From Stichopus chloronotus (Eukaryota > Echinodermata > Holothuroidea > Aspidochirotida > Stichopodidae): a DNA stretch of 64,000 nucleotides. Both the position numbers and the translations under genes were made by a program. The notes beneath the pieces are model-generated. The model searched no databases, was not told the origin of the DNA, and worked only from the letters and a program-made list of their open reading frames with translations. This document shows positions 1-12,285 of the stretch, piece by piece; position 1 is the stretch's first letter, and each line of letters opens with the position of its first letter. The stretch is taken from NCBI GenBank assembly GCA_021234535.1, contig CM037840.1, positions 18,183,415 through 18,247,414 on the forward strand, given 5' to 3'.

Positions 1-202
1 AGACTAGGACTCGACCGAAATGACTTGAGGACTTGGGTGGAGACCGGGGTACAATGTATTTCTGGTCGGAACTTAAGGTGTGCGAAAACGTTTTGCTGAT
101 ATCATGTTCGCTAGTTGCACGTACAATATTGTTGCTGCATATTACATACAGTGCATTAAGTCAGTCAGGCAGTATGAACACTTAATCTCATGCTCCAAGG
201 CT

Positions 203-552
203 AAAGGGAAATAGGGCGTTTAGAATACACCAACATGACATACAAAAGAAAATAGCTTTACTCATTGTTAACCCATTCAGTTTCATCAATAAACATCTAC
301 CCAAGCTTCATCTCCTAAAACATTATGCATGTGATGAGCATCGCAAGATGCATCATTTGAATTTTGACAAGTTTGGGTGAACAAATTAGTGAAGTCCAAC
401 GAATAACTGAACTTCTATCTGTGAGAAACTTATTTCTTGAAAAAAAAGGGCACTGTCTTTCCTTATTTTGAATAGTCTATCATTCTACATCCACAAACAC
501 TGGTTCCAAAAATATGGATGTTTTCTCCAAAGCAAATGCCCTATTTCCCTTT
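203..552 (+). mobile_element. TTAA-type MITE, copy 1
   Basis: This 350-bp element starts AAAGGGAAATAGGGCGTTT and ends GCCCTATTTCCCTTT, an inverted repeat of about 15 bp. It has the same interior as copies at 1848, 19484 and 36047 and no coding capacity. TTAA follows the right end; the left flank has drifted to CTAA. Confidence 0.85.
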
Positions 553-1847
553 TTAAGCTTAATCAAAAACAGTTTCACGCTGAATCGCGACCTGTACAGT
601 GATCTATGTATAACGTACGCATTTCAAATTTCTGAAGTAGCCTGCTTATGTTACTGTTAAAAAAATGATTAATCTTTGATAACTACACTCTCAAAATGAC
701 ATCTGTATGACATAGTTGAAATACTGATGCAGTGAGGCTGATCAGTTATCTGAATGCACTGAAAAATTATAATACTTACAATTTCATTGAACTGATCAGT
801 ACTTGGCTTCCCTTAATTCCTTCTGCTCTTCATTTATGGTTAATGTGAGAGGATATTGATCTTTTGTTTTGTTAAGTCTATTTATTGTTTCGATCTACTG
901 AGTGATGGTCATCTTTAACATTTAAGGGAAGGAAATAAAGGTTAGCAAACTTAGCATAAGACTTTTATTATTGTTCTCTTCCCCTTTCACTCAAAACAAA
1001 ACTGTCCTCTTGCATGACTCATGTGTCACTGCTTGCTGATTACGTACTGTGCCTTTCTGTGTCTTTCTCGTTTGCACAGATTTGTAACAGGTACTCCAAA
1101 GTTGACTGTGAATGGCTGTCATATACAGTAGAGAACAAAGCTTGTTTTGTTTGCAAAACCAGTTTAATGTGTTTTATACTCCACCAAGATACAGTACATA
1201 CCTCAGTCCAGTTTTCTTTCCCATTCAATTGAAAAGAGTGAATCTGTTGGTTTGTTGAAAGATTTAACAAAACGTGCAGATTTAGTATTAGTTCTGATTC
1301 TTTGATAAATTTTTATGCTTTGTGTGAATCTACAGTCTGTAAATGTAACATATAGGACAAACTGATGGACAAAGAAACAATGCTGAAGAGTGTTAAATCT
1401 GATAGTGGAAGGAAATCGGTACAAAGTTGATGGCTTCATTGTAATTGTAGCACGTTTACCAATGTTCAGTGTGTGATAGCTTTGTTTTAAAACTGTTGAT
1501 TTGTACATAACTGGTCGTACAGTGGGTAGATTTTTCTGTAAGTATGGGATTCAGTGGTCCAAAAAGGTCAAAGTCCAAAACATCACGAAATGTTAAAAAC
1601 ACATAAAAGTTGCACGATTAACAAGCTACTGTATGTGCAAGTACTGTACAGTAGTTAGTGATAACAATTGGTGATTACTGTAGACTTTCCTAGTGATTCT
1701 CATGAAAGTCAAAGTTCCTTTGGGGTCAAATCGTTAAACCCTTTTATTTCTGGTCAATGAAACTTTGTCCACAACGAATAACCAGGATATCATTCACTGG
1801 TCTTTGTGTTCCTTTAATTAATATTTTACTGACAATTGAAGGGGTTC

Positions 1848-2204
1848 TTAAAGGGGAATAGAGCGTTTAGAATATACCAACATGACATACAAAGAAATAG
1901 CTTTAGTCATTGTTCAACCATCCAGTCTCTTCAATAAACACCTGCCAAAGCTTCCCCTCCTCAAAACATTATGCTTGTGATGGGTTAGGGAAGATGCATC
2001 GTTTGAATTTTGAAATGTTTGGCTGAAAAAATTAGTGTTGAGCAACAAAGTAGCTGAGTTTCTATCTGTGAGAGAGGTATTTCTTGAAAAGAAGGCTACT
2101 GTCCTTCCTTATTTTGAATAATCTATTATTCTGCGTTCACAAACATTGGTTTTAATAGTATGTATGGATGTTTTCTGTAAAACAAATGCCCTATTTCCCT
2201 TTAA
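1848..2204 (+). mobile_element. TTAA-type MITE, copy 2
   Basis: Intact TTAA lies at both ends (1848-1851 and 2201-2204) around a 349-bp body. The body is clearly similar to copy 1 throughout, with termini AGGGGAATAGAGCGTTT and ATGCCCTATTTCCCT. Duplicated TTAA is the target-site hallmark of piggyBac-type transposition, so this is probably a non-autonomous derivative. Confidence 0.85.
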
Positions 2205-3363
2205 CTGAAAGAGAATAATTTTCTGCTGCTGGCATCTCAAAGCCCCTGCCAATATCTCAAGATATTGCTGTTTGAAGAAGGACTTCTCTGCTCAAGAAAG
2301 ATGTCCACTTACCTCAAGGTTGCCAAAATGCCTTGTACAGTACAGTACTTTAACAGTGGCAAATTATTTCAAGATGTCTTTGTTTTTCTTTGAAAGGGAA
2401 GCCCTGCTTTAACCTAGAAAGTGACACTAGTGACAATGTACACTGGGTATATTGTAGATTTATCCTTAAAAATATTGTGGAAATTATGGTCACATCTCTT
2501 AAACTATTGTAATGTTTCTTTCAAGACAGTGATGATTATAAAGAAATAAAAAGGATGTCCATGTAGTTGTAGTTGTGCCTGGGTGACATCACAAGCTGGC
2601 AATTACTGTATGCTATGTACCTTTTTGAAATATTTCTGTAAAAACTCATAACTTCTGAACCCAAACATGCTACTGAGATTTGTACCAATAAAGAAAGAAA
2701 AATAGTCCTAATTCTCATGAAATATCAATTTCTTTACTGTAGTACTGTAGCCAATACCTTTAAGGTATGAGTATTCTGACATTTTTAGCATCTGCATTTA
2801 TGTAAGTTGGTCACATTTCTGTCTGTTTTTGCTTCACCTGGTAAGCTGTCACTAGACGAAAGTAGCTCTTACAAACCTTTAGAAGTTGGATACACAGTGG
2901 TGCACTCATTCTAACTCCAAAAAAAGTTGCAAATTATTGAGCAAAGAAAACAAGACAGAAAGTCCTTCTATTTGGGTCAAGTGTAACTGGAGACACCATA
3001 TTGTCACAAAATGGACCCCCAAATAAACCGAATTACCCATATCATATCATGGTTGATTAACCATGTACTGTATTTCACATACATGTGCAATTCTAGTGCT
3101 CGCTCAAGAGTAACAGCGTATTAAATGAGGATGACACAGCAAGCAATATGAGACCAGCAGTACTTAGCAGCTTCAAAGGAAGGTCTGAAAGTGGCAATAC
3201 GGTATTCTTTGGTGTTGTTGTGGATTTTGTGAAGTCTGTCGATACTGTGTTTACATTCATAGCTAATGTCTCAGTCGAGGCCTGAAGCACATGTTTCTCA
3301 ATTTGAATAGATGTTTAAGGAGACGTTAGTATTTCTCATCATTTAAGTAATACTTTTCTATAG

Positions 3364-3558
3364 CATTCCTACGGTATCATGCCATTCGGCGGGGTTTGGA
3401 AGCCACTCATCGACGAAGTTGAGCTGAGAATTTCTGTTGAGAATCAACCTTTTTGCCCGTTTGACAAGTCTCTTTGGAGTAAGGGGCACTCATTCCAATT
3501 GAAGGTCAAATGTGTCAAAAAGGCATCGAGGGAAGGACTACCAGAAGTTAAAGTAAAG
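3364..3558 (+). CDS. GPCPD1: GPCPD1 exon (visible exon 1), linker after CBM20
   Basis: This exon gives 65 codons, starting HSYGIMPFGGVWKPLIDEVE, between acceptor ttctatag and donor AAG|gtacag. The YGI motif followed by a tryptophan and an alternating EVELRI strand matches the region just after the starch-binding domain in animal GPCPD1. The donor is phase 0, as the next exon requires. The first in-frame ATG (3379) is probably internal, not the start. Confidence 0.75.
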
Positions 3559-3705
3559 GTACAGTGCAGTGTGATTTATTTTGTCTGAACTTTCTCTCCA
3601 AGAGCAACCCTTTTGGTGAAGTTTGTGTTAATTAATCTCTTTGCTTGTGTAATCTTTACATGCATTCTTCATGTCCAATTACTACAGATCTTTGCAAGGG
3701 GGTAT

Positions 3706-3718
3706 AGGTCAAAGGTCA
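3706..3718 (+). promoter_or_regulatory. DR1-like nuclear receptor half-site pair (isolated repeat relic)
   Basis: AGGTCAAAGGTCA lies just after GPCPD1 exon 1 in a short relic of the 146-bp family. It matches the DR1 consensus bound by RXR, HNF4 and COUP-TF type receptors; use in vivo is unknown. Confidence 0.35.
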
Positions 3719-5303
3719 TTTGGAGTATCTCAGCAGTTGTCTCACTCACAGGTTGCATTACGTAACATAATTTGCTTTTTCTCAACAGATTAAAGACCTG
3801 TACAGCAAAGTAGTTCAAAGTGAGCCTTTGTTATAAGACACTCAATAATTTGGGGTCTTCTTTTCTCTTAGCTATCTAACTGTGAATTGGTAAGCTTCTT
3901 TGGGATGTTTCAACAGCTGATCAAATGAGAATGTTGTTTGAATCTCCAGGAGGGCCTAAAGTATAAATATTTTCATGTTAACGTAATAAAAATCAATGAT
4001 GATACTGAGGTGTATTGAATTTGATGTCTGTTAAAATTTTGCCCTTCTTGATAAATACGGCAAGTAGTGAGTAATACATTGTTTTTCTCTTTGTATTATG
4101 TTTGTTCACTGTATAAAGCAGATACACTCCAGTAGCTTTACAAACTTTTTGTTATTTGATGGTGGATTTTGTTGTCTGTATTTGCATGAAATTGCTACTC
4201 TAAACTCTGTAAAAAGCTCCGTGAAGGAGACATTTCACATTTGCATGTCCAATGAAAGCCCCATGAAACCACTGGGCCAGACCGTGTTACTATGGTAACA
4301 CATTCCTGGCATTGTGATTCCACTGAATGCTATCCGAGATCACACTGGGCATGTCCTTGGATTGTACCAATAAAGTTGTGTTTTAAGTACATCTTTCAAC
4401 ATACACTCAGATGAATTATTGAGAGATACATTTGCTGAATTTGCCAAACCACTTTGTAATTGCTTCAAAATTAAATGCAAGCTGTGCGTTAATCAACCAA
4501 CCAGTTAGCGGTAAGGTACAATATGTTTGAATCGCTATCGAAGCATCCTTGAGACTGTTGCTGTGGCCCTGTGGACAAAGGTGGTGGCATTTGAAGCAAT
4601 GAAGCAATACAGTAGCAATGGCCAGGTCACAGAAAGATGGGTGTTTTTGTCCAAGAGTGATGTAGTCTTCCCATCTGTACTGACCTTGTGAGAAGAGAGG
4701 TACCAAATTGGATTGAAAGTTGTTAATTTGGTAGTTACCCGAAGTTAATTAGTTGTTATATATATTTTCTTTAAGCCAGAGTTTATGCTAGCGCTCAGAA
4801 ACTGGGGCTTAATCATCCCCTCCCAAACTTTTTAGGGTATTTCAATTCTAAGGTGAAACTGGTCCACTTTTTTCTTCCTGGGCTGGTGGGGTCCTAGAAC
4901 ACCCGCAGTGGCAGTACGGGTACCAGTTCCGCAACTTCCATTGCTAAGGTTGCCACTGCTTGTACTAGCCTGTTGTGTCATTTTAGGCCTATGTTAGGCC
5001 CTGTCAAGCTGGTTGCAATTGAATTCTAACTGTAATTTCTTGAATGCTGTGAAGAATCCGTTTCTTGACTTTCTTGGCACTTCACTTGTTTTGTTCCTTG
5101 TGAAGAAATCTCTCACGACCATAGTTACTTGGCAGATTAATTCTGAGAGTTGTAATAAAACGAACAAGATTACAAAAATGAATGGAGGCTAGCCACGAGT
5201 GGGATATTACGTAATGCTTGGAATATGGCAGTTATTATTACCGGGGCAGCAGGGCTCATTTACTGAAGCATAGAAGGGACACGCCAAAGGAAAGCAAACC
5301 ATC

Positions 5304-5620
5304 TTGGAAAAATGACAATTTTGGTAAAATTAACATTTGGATGAATTAATGAATCTGTCCTAAAGCAAAAATCTAAAAATTGCAATTTTTCCAATATGGA
5401 ACTTCTTGTCCAAATGGTTTAATACCTGAAATTGCTGTTTTGCCAACTGATCAAAATGGCAAAATTTGGGAAATTGCCACTTTATGCAGATATGATGCAC
5501 TGAAATAAAAAAAAAAGCAAAATTCAGAAAACTGCCATTTTTTGCCAAGTTAGGCCAACTTGTCCAAATGGCAAAAGTTTGATCAACCAGTCACAATGGC
5601 AAAATTTGGAAAATTGTCAT
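5304..5620. repeat. Degenerate repeats of AAAATGGCAAAATTTGG
   Basis: Variants of AATGGCAAAATTTGGAAAAT and its inverse recur about every 50-70 bp, giving an AT-rich, partly self-complementary patch. Confidence 0.6.
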
Positions 5621-6070
5621 TTCGGTAAATTAGGTCTCGTCAAAATCTCTCGTCAAAATGTCAGATGTCATGTCTGCGGGAAGTAAGGTCATTCCATAGA
5701 AAAAAAGTAAAGATTGAGCATCATTCCGAGTACAATGATATATATGCCTAAATTGAAGTTGTGCCACTTAATTGCACTATTTCAAGTGTTTTTGTAAAAA
5801 AGTTTCCACATATAGGTGAGGGAAAACTCAAAGTCCTTTCCCGAACGCCATTCCACACTCATGGTTGCTGCCCCTACGATTAACTTAGCAGTGGTGGGAC
5901 ATGATGCATAGATGCCAATTTGGAAAAAGAGCCCAAAAAGTTTTAAATCTCTCTGTAGGCTGCTGATGGAATCCATGTGTCCATACTGTATGTGTGACGT
6001 AGTAATTCTAAAAGCCTCTCTCATTGTATAATTATACCAGTACCCAAGAACATTATCTCTGAAATTTTTA

Positions 6071-6115
6071 AGATAATGTTCTTACCTTTCCAAGCGAAAG
6101 GTAAGAACATTATCT
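6071..6115. repeat. Perfect 20-bp inverted repeat with 5-nt loop
   Basis: AGATAATGTTCTTACCTTTC (6071-6090), loop CAAGC, then the exact inverse (6096-6115). The right-arm sequence AAGAACATTATCTCT also occurs directly upstream at 6046, so the structure may come from an inverted local duplication. Confidence 0.85.
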
Positions 6116-6984
6116 CTAAAATTTTTAAGGCAGGCATCTGGACTCCACCCTATATGAACTTCAGGTAAATTGCCCTCTCTTTGCCTGCACAGTCAAAGTC
6201 TTTGATAGTTCACCCATCCCTCCTCCCCAATTCCCCAAAGCTGAAAGACATCTACCCCAGTGGGTGCACTCTGTGCATGTTATGTTGGTGCTATGCTTAG
6301 ATTTTAAACAAGCCATGTGACCCTCAATGACTGGTTTCTTCCTCTAAGGATATACGGTAAGTTTTACATTTTTGCTTGTTTCCTTCTGCAAATATGGATT
6401 TTTTTTTGTCACATCAATTGTGATGCAGCTTCAGCAAGTCCCATGCAGCTCCAAAGTGCATAACAAGCCATTTGTCTTATTTCTTTTGTTGCCCCTTCTT
6501 CCAAAGAATTAATTGTTGTTAATTAAAAGACTGTTGTCAATTAAAAGACGGTTGTTAACTAAAATGAATACTCTGTACAGTAGGTGAATTCGTCATCGTT
6601 TAACATCTTCTCATTTGCTTACAATCTGGAAGGGAAGTCATGCAAAAAATGTTTAAAGTAAACTTTTTATTTCACAGTGGAAGGAATACATGGCACAGAA
6701 AGAGAATGAAGGATTAATGAATCGCAAGATGTATTTTAGAGGCCACAGCAGGTTAATATACAGTAGAAAGCTGATATTCACTTACTGAGGGTTATCATTT
6801 GGATAGGCATCATAATAGCAGTAGGTATGGTACAGTTTCAATAGTGGCAACCCTAGTCCTAGTTTCATGGATTTTGTTGTCTGACATCCAAGTGGCCTAC
6901 TGTAGTGGTTATACAATACTTATCGCCTGAAATGTTATTATGTATTTCACAATATTGGAACAACAGTTGTGAAATGAGACTGTT

Positions 6985-7135
6985 TAAATAGGGCTCTTTA
7001 AGAAGGGCTGTGTTTGTAGGGCTCTGGAAGTAGGACTCTGGAAGTAGGCTCTGGAAGTACAACTCTTGAAGTGGGGCTCTGGAAGTAGGTCTCCGGGAGT
7101 TGGGCCTAGTAGGGCTATGGAAGTTGGGCCCTCAA
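6985..7135 (+). repeat. Minisatellite of ~15-17-bp CTCTGGAAGTAGG units
   Basis: About eight imperfect units such as GGGCTCTGGAAGTAGG are tandemly arranged. No coding frame is maintained. Confidence 0.7.
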
Positions 7136-10097
7136 GTGAAGATACTGTAGTATTCTTCTCAAGGAAACAGTGTCTAGTTGTTAAACTTTAGGGTCAGTCT
7201 ATTAGAGCCCATCTGGAAAGGAAATCAGTGGCCTACAGTACCAGGGTGCCACCAGGGTTTTAATGATTGCAGGGTGCACATATTACCATATGTCTGTGAC
7301 AGGATGTTTGCTATCTAATTGGAGCACCACCATCGGTTGGCATGGGGTGTACCAGAAAATTTTGGGCTTCACATACCCCTGAGATCATGTCATCGGAAAT
7401 GGTATTTTGTAGCCCATTTGTTCTGTTTAGTTGAACCTCACCCCCACACCCCGTATGGTAGTTTGTTATGCTTCTTAATAATGAAATGATGCAAATGAAG
7501 ATTGCCAGTCCTTGAAATGTACCATAGATTTGTTGCAAGCTTGGTTGTCCTATGGTTAATTCACCAATTCACCGTCCCACATGTGCTGAGTTTATGCTTG
7601 GTGTTTTAGGAGCTGTATTCAACGTCCTTACCGTGTGTCAGCTGTGCACTAATGTGTGGGTTCATGCATGTACACTGTACCATCCCTGTACTAAAATCAG
7701 TGTCTCACAGTATCTCGTGGATCGTAAATGGATTTCTGTTTTTCAAACTACCTGCAGTTTTCAGTGTTCCACTAACAAAGACTGGTATATGAATGCAGGT
7801 GTGCAAGTCGTAACTTTGTTGAATCCTGTATCATGGAACTCAAGGCCTTAAGAATGAATTTTGTTTGCCTCACAAAGTGCATCTAGTTGGCAATTTTATA
7901 TTGCACTGATACAAAGTGCAGTACAGAAAGGTCTTCTGCAACCTTTATCTAAATACACTCTGGCCCTGTGATTGGTCAATAAGGAGTCATGTGACATTAA
8001 CCATGCATTATTTTTCTGCAACTTGTGGTATACAGTACTTTTCTAAAATGCAGAAGTTACAGTATCAGAAGCCAGGGTTGTCTGATTTAAATCAAGTCAA
8101 TTAAAATCATGCTTTTAATTGAAAAAGTGATGATTTAAATTGCACATGAAATTTGTTTGCAAAGTAAAAAAAGGGAAAATCACCAACCCCGTACTATCAG
8201 AAACACACCACTTTTGGTGTATTTAGCAGTTTGTAACAAATTTCTCTTAAAGATGCTCATTGAGTTGGTTCACAAATTTCATGAAATTCTGTGACACCTG
8301 TTGAGTATAACTAATATGTTGATGGTAAATGGTTGAACTTAGAGAGTAAGCTGAACATCGGCCACACAACTAAAGCAAAAAATCATCAAAATTACTCAGA
8401 TCTGTGACCAGATACTTTTACTGTAACATATAAACCATAGACAAATCTTGTTCATAAAAATACTACAATTTTTCACATTTTGAGTAAATGTAGGAGAAGA
8501 TGTACTGTAGCTTGTACAGGTAGCTAATGAGGCTAATCAGAACTATTGGCATCCAATGGGTTTCCTTCAAACTGGCCACAAAGTAAACTATTTCAACTTA
8601 ATGAATCTCTTATTAAAATCTTTTTCCATCAGTGTGAAGTTTTTATATGAAAAGGAATGCAATGCACATTGGCATTGGGTACTGTATATTTTGAGGGCAT
8701 TTGTTGTACGTGGCCTTAAAGTTTGTGCCAGCAATTAACCACATCACATCTGTTTTCTTAGAGGTGTTTTTACCAATATGAATCTATATAGAGAAGTTTA
8801 TTCTCCATTCATATTTTCTTTTGTTTGCATCAGGTCCAAAATTCTGGTATCCACAGTCCATAATTGGTGGGGTACATTAGTACACCTGGAAATATACAGG
8901 AACTTCTGCTAGACTCAGAGTTTGTTGTGGAAGTCGTAATTAAATGTTTTGCTTTGCTTTGCATAGTATTGTGACACCCTGTATCTTGGGTATGACGATA
9001 AAGTGTTCTTTGTTGAGCAGGTACTGTATGTTGCCATGTGTGTACAATATTTGTCACATGTGCACTGTATGTTAGTGAAAACCTTGGATTCGCGCATCAG
9101 TTTTAGAACCAGGTCCCACTGTACTGTAGTGTAAGTATTATGATGTACAGTATTATGTTACAGTGTGATGTAAATTTGTGCTACTCTATGAACAGTATAA
9201 TGCTGTTTTGAGATGTCATGTACAGTACTGTGCAATTGTTACACTGTCACGGTACTATCCTGGTGGTGTTGGCTCCTTTTGAACACCATTGGACACCATA
9301 CAGTGTGTTACTGTCAGAGTCGTCTTTTCTCAAGGATGTCACATTTGCATACACGCTGTCACATTTGGAGAATGTCACATAATTGGAAGTACAGTATGTC
9401 CTTTCCTGTCTAGATAGTCTTGTACTACTCTGTAGTGAGTTGCTATCTCCTACAGTACAGTATGCCAGTGTCATTGAGTCTGTACTGTGGAATTGCAGAG
9501 TGCAGGTATGCTGCCAGTAGCAAAAAAAAAAAAAAGAAGAAGGTGGCAGGGATGAATTGCAGCTACTGTAAACTTTTCCAAATTGATGTTGTCCTTGACA
9601 AAAGTTACAAGTGGGTTCAGGAGGACAACACGTTGCTTCAAGGATCTGTATATGGTTCAATTTGAAGGGGTTTTATGGGCCATTTATTGAAGTAAGTTCA
9701 AGCACTGCAAAGTGTCCTTTTCCTAAGTAGACCAAGGCACTGTAGCAGGGCATTCTACATTTTCATGGAAATACTGCTGGAAATGAGGGGGGGGGGGAAT
9801 CCCTTCTTTTACTCTCTGCCAGAGTCCCTGGCATAGTTGTAATTATTTTGTGCCATTTTTGAGATTTACTTTGGAAGATATCACAGTAGAAGTTTGTTCA
9901 TTAAAGTACTACTGTATATATATTTTCATTATTATTTCAGTTACATAAATATATCAACCTCTGCACATCTGAGTAAGATTGAATGGCCGTCAAATGGCAC
10001 AATTCTTCACAATTTTTCTCAGAGGATGCACGTGAGAGAATGTCGAGTCAAAAGTTAGTTCTTAACCTGTGTAAAAAAAGTTTTGTTATCGTTGTAG

Positions 10098-10208
10098 GTA
10101 TACAATTTGAAGGAATACCAATCCACACACCAAGGCGAATATGGACGTTTGTTTAAAGAAGGAGATTACGGGGTGTTCTCTGCCAGAAGTCCAGATCCTT
10201 CCCCTTTG
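10098..10208 (+). CDS. GPCPD1: GPCPD1 exon (visible exon 2)
   Basis: Thirty-seven codons (residues 66-102), beginning VYNLKEYQSTHQGEYG, lie between acceptor cgttgtag and donor TTG|gtaatt, phase 0 at both ends. It belongs to the family's region between the CBM20 and GDPD domains and has no catalytic residues. It is supported mainly by frame continuity, clean splice sites and position in the series. Confidence 0.75.
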
Positions 10209-11429
10209 GTAATTATTCAACTCCACCATGCAGTATGAACACAATGTCAGTTTTTGTCAGGATGTTCACCTCAAGATTCTGGAAATGAGCAACTTGCATT
10301 TTTGTGTTAAAGATGAAAACCCTATACTCCTTTAAGGTAGAAGCTATTTATGCCAAAAAAACAGGGGAATAACCTCTGTTGTTGGCACTAACCTAACCCT
10401 TAAACCCTAAACATTTGTTTGTAAATGCTCAGAGAAAAGACCCATGATTTGCATGATTTTAATCTCTTATCCACAAAATCTGTAACATAGATCAGTGTCT
10501 GTGGACAGTCCTGGTTTCCATGACAACTCACTAGTTATCACCTGTATGTCAGTTTGTACTTGTGGCCATTTGAGTCAAATTTCATAGGGGAAAAGTTTTC
10601 TTGATGGTTATTGATGTTCGCTTTTGGTGTAATAATTATCTTTGGTGTGAAGTTATTATGACTATGATTGAAATGAGAGATAAGTTCCGTCAGGAGTTGC
10701 CAAAAGGATTAGATCATGGTGGATTATAGACAGGGCTGTTCAACACGTCGCTTAAGCCAGCGATGCATTCTTTTGTGTAGATGTTTAGAGGTCAAATGGT
10801 CAACACAGGTAAATTGGAGATCATTTGTTATGTGCATAAAAATCCACAGGGGGAATGTATCACTGATATGATCTTAAAGTTCAGTTGAGGTTGGATATGG
10901 GTGATGGAATGAACTCAACAGGACAGTTTCTCCCTGATAGTTTGCAAGGGACGAAATCATCTAGTTTGCACCATAGTTTGTGACCCATGGAAGCCCAGTT
11001 GCAATTCAGTTTCGTGTAAGCTTCGCTATATAGTTGTGAAACCAATAGTTTGTCTGGTCCTACCTGAAGTTGAATTCTCTTTCCAAGAAGCTGAAGGCAA
11101 GATTTTGCATGTAACTGCTTCACATGCTGTACATTTGGTACTTGAACATACAGCATTTGTTGAAAAATACATGTATGTTAAGCAGGTTGTGCTTCGCAGA
11201 CGTCTGTAAGTATCAGTAATTTGGTTACAGCATCTCAAAATGGGTTGACTGCTAACGAAGTCAAATATTAATTAGCAATAACTGATAATCAGTTTGTTCA
11301 CACTATTTCATACCTTGTTCTGTACAGTATAGCTTTACTGTACATGCATGAACATTAGCCTAATAGATTAACAGAATTGTAGTGATGACATTTTATGCAT
11401 TATTTTCTTTTTGGTTGTTTCCTCTGTAG

Positions 11430-11580
11430 CTTTTCCTATTAGAAGTATTTTGTAGGGATAGTGAAGGGACTACGTCTCCTTTCGGGTTCTGCTACCTTCC
11501 AGGTGATGGGTTTGGTGAACCAAAGGAAATCTTTGCTGTAATTGTGGACAAATGTGGTATCCCTGTTGGGAAACTTACAG
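11430..11580 (+). CDS. GPCPD1: GPCPD1 exon (visible exon 3)
   Basis: Fifty codons plus one base (residues 103-152), between acceptor cctctgtag and donor ACAG|gtaaat. It begins LFLLEVFCRDSEG and ends with IPVGKLT, resembling the vertebrate block that ends IGKVRV before the catalytic domain. It ends in phase 1, completed by the next exon. Confidence 0.8.
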
Positions 11581-11690
11581 GTAAATAGCTATTCTCTTTT
11601 CATTTTTCAGAGTGAGGAAAAGAGAAAATTCACAGTGTGTATGCCCTCAACTCATGCATGTATCAACGGCGATCTAGCCTCTTTCAGTTG

Positions 11691-11720
11691 TGTGTGTGTA
11701 TGTGTGTATGTGTGTATCTG
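11691..11720 (+). repeat. GT-type microsatellite
   Basis: A short TGTG/TATG tract in the intron after GPCPD1 exon 3. Confidence 0.8.
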
Positions 11721-12140
11721 GTCACCGTCCTTCAGTAATTGCCAGCCTTTTGGACTGGTAGCAATAAAGATTTGCTGTAAAAGTAAAGGAAGAATAAACA
11801 TAGAGAATAAATTTATGTCAGGAACGTCAGTGAAGCTGTGCGAAGGCCATGTTGTACAGTTTTTATTATTCAATTATGCTTTGCTACATCAGGTTTTCTG
11901 GCATTATTAAACTAATTTGGGAGAAGTCAATTGGTAGATTATTTTCATCTTATCTAGTTGAATTATGCACAGTACATGCTGTTTATATTATTATATGTAC
12001 AGTAATTAGTGATATAAGTTGGTGCTGGTTTCTACAGTATACTCAATAAGGGTCAATCACAAAGATATATTCAGTGTCAAAAATTGCTTAACTATGTATT
12101 TTTAAGTAGTTCTCATTTTTGTCCTGTTTTTGTACATTAG

Positions 12141-12285
12141 TTCAGACTCACTGCATACTACCTTGGGCCAATGCCAAGCTGTACAAAGACCTCACTGCTC
12201 AAGAATGGAAAGCAACAAAAAAGACACAAATCTGTGGACATCGTGGAATGGGTCGCAACAAACCTGATAAAGCGCTTCTTCTTGA
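12141..12285 (+). CDS. GPCPD1: GPCPD1 exon (visible exon 4), start of GDPD domain with HRG motif
   Basis: Residues 153-200 plus two bases, between acceptor gtacattag and donor TTGA|gtaagt. It contains CGHRGMGRN (residues 185-193), the signature His-Arg-Gly of glycerophosphodiester phosphodiesterases; H186 is the expected catalytic histidine. The upstream half (ILPWANAKLYKDLTAQEW) is the linker into the barrel. Confidence 0.92.

Larger units (their letters stand above)
1..3363. other. Likely GPCPD1 intron / upstream sequence, no exon recognised
   Basis: I searched for the CBM20 exons and found none that are convincing. The stretch contains two copies of the TTAA-flanked MITE (203-552 and 1848-2204). 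The rest is AT-rich with no long open frame. Confidence 0.5.
3559..10097. other. GPCPD1 intron 1, no gene recognised
   Basis: This 6.5-kb intron holds a DR1 relic (3706), a region of AAAATGGCAAAATTTGG repeats (5304-5620), a perfect hairpin (6071-6115) and a CTCTGGAAGTAGG minisatellite (6985-7135). Open frames here are short and none resembles a known protein. Confidence 0.6.

Noticed and set aside
1..96. Open frame at the window start with WVETGVQ, possibly the end of the GPCPD1 CBM20 domain
   Set aside because: The only usable donor (after base 77) leaves phase 2, which does not fit the phase-0 entry of the 3364 exon; the other frames have stops, and the similarity is weak.
3093..3290. 65-codon minus-strand frame ending in a hydrophobic stretch, like a GPI-anchor signal
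   Set aside because: It is short and isolated, with no recognisable family, adjoining exons or signals; hydrophobic runs are common by chance in T-rich DNA.
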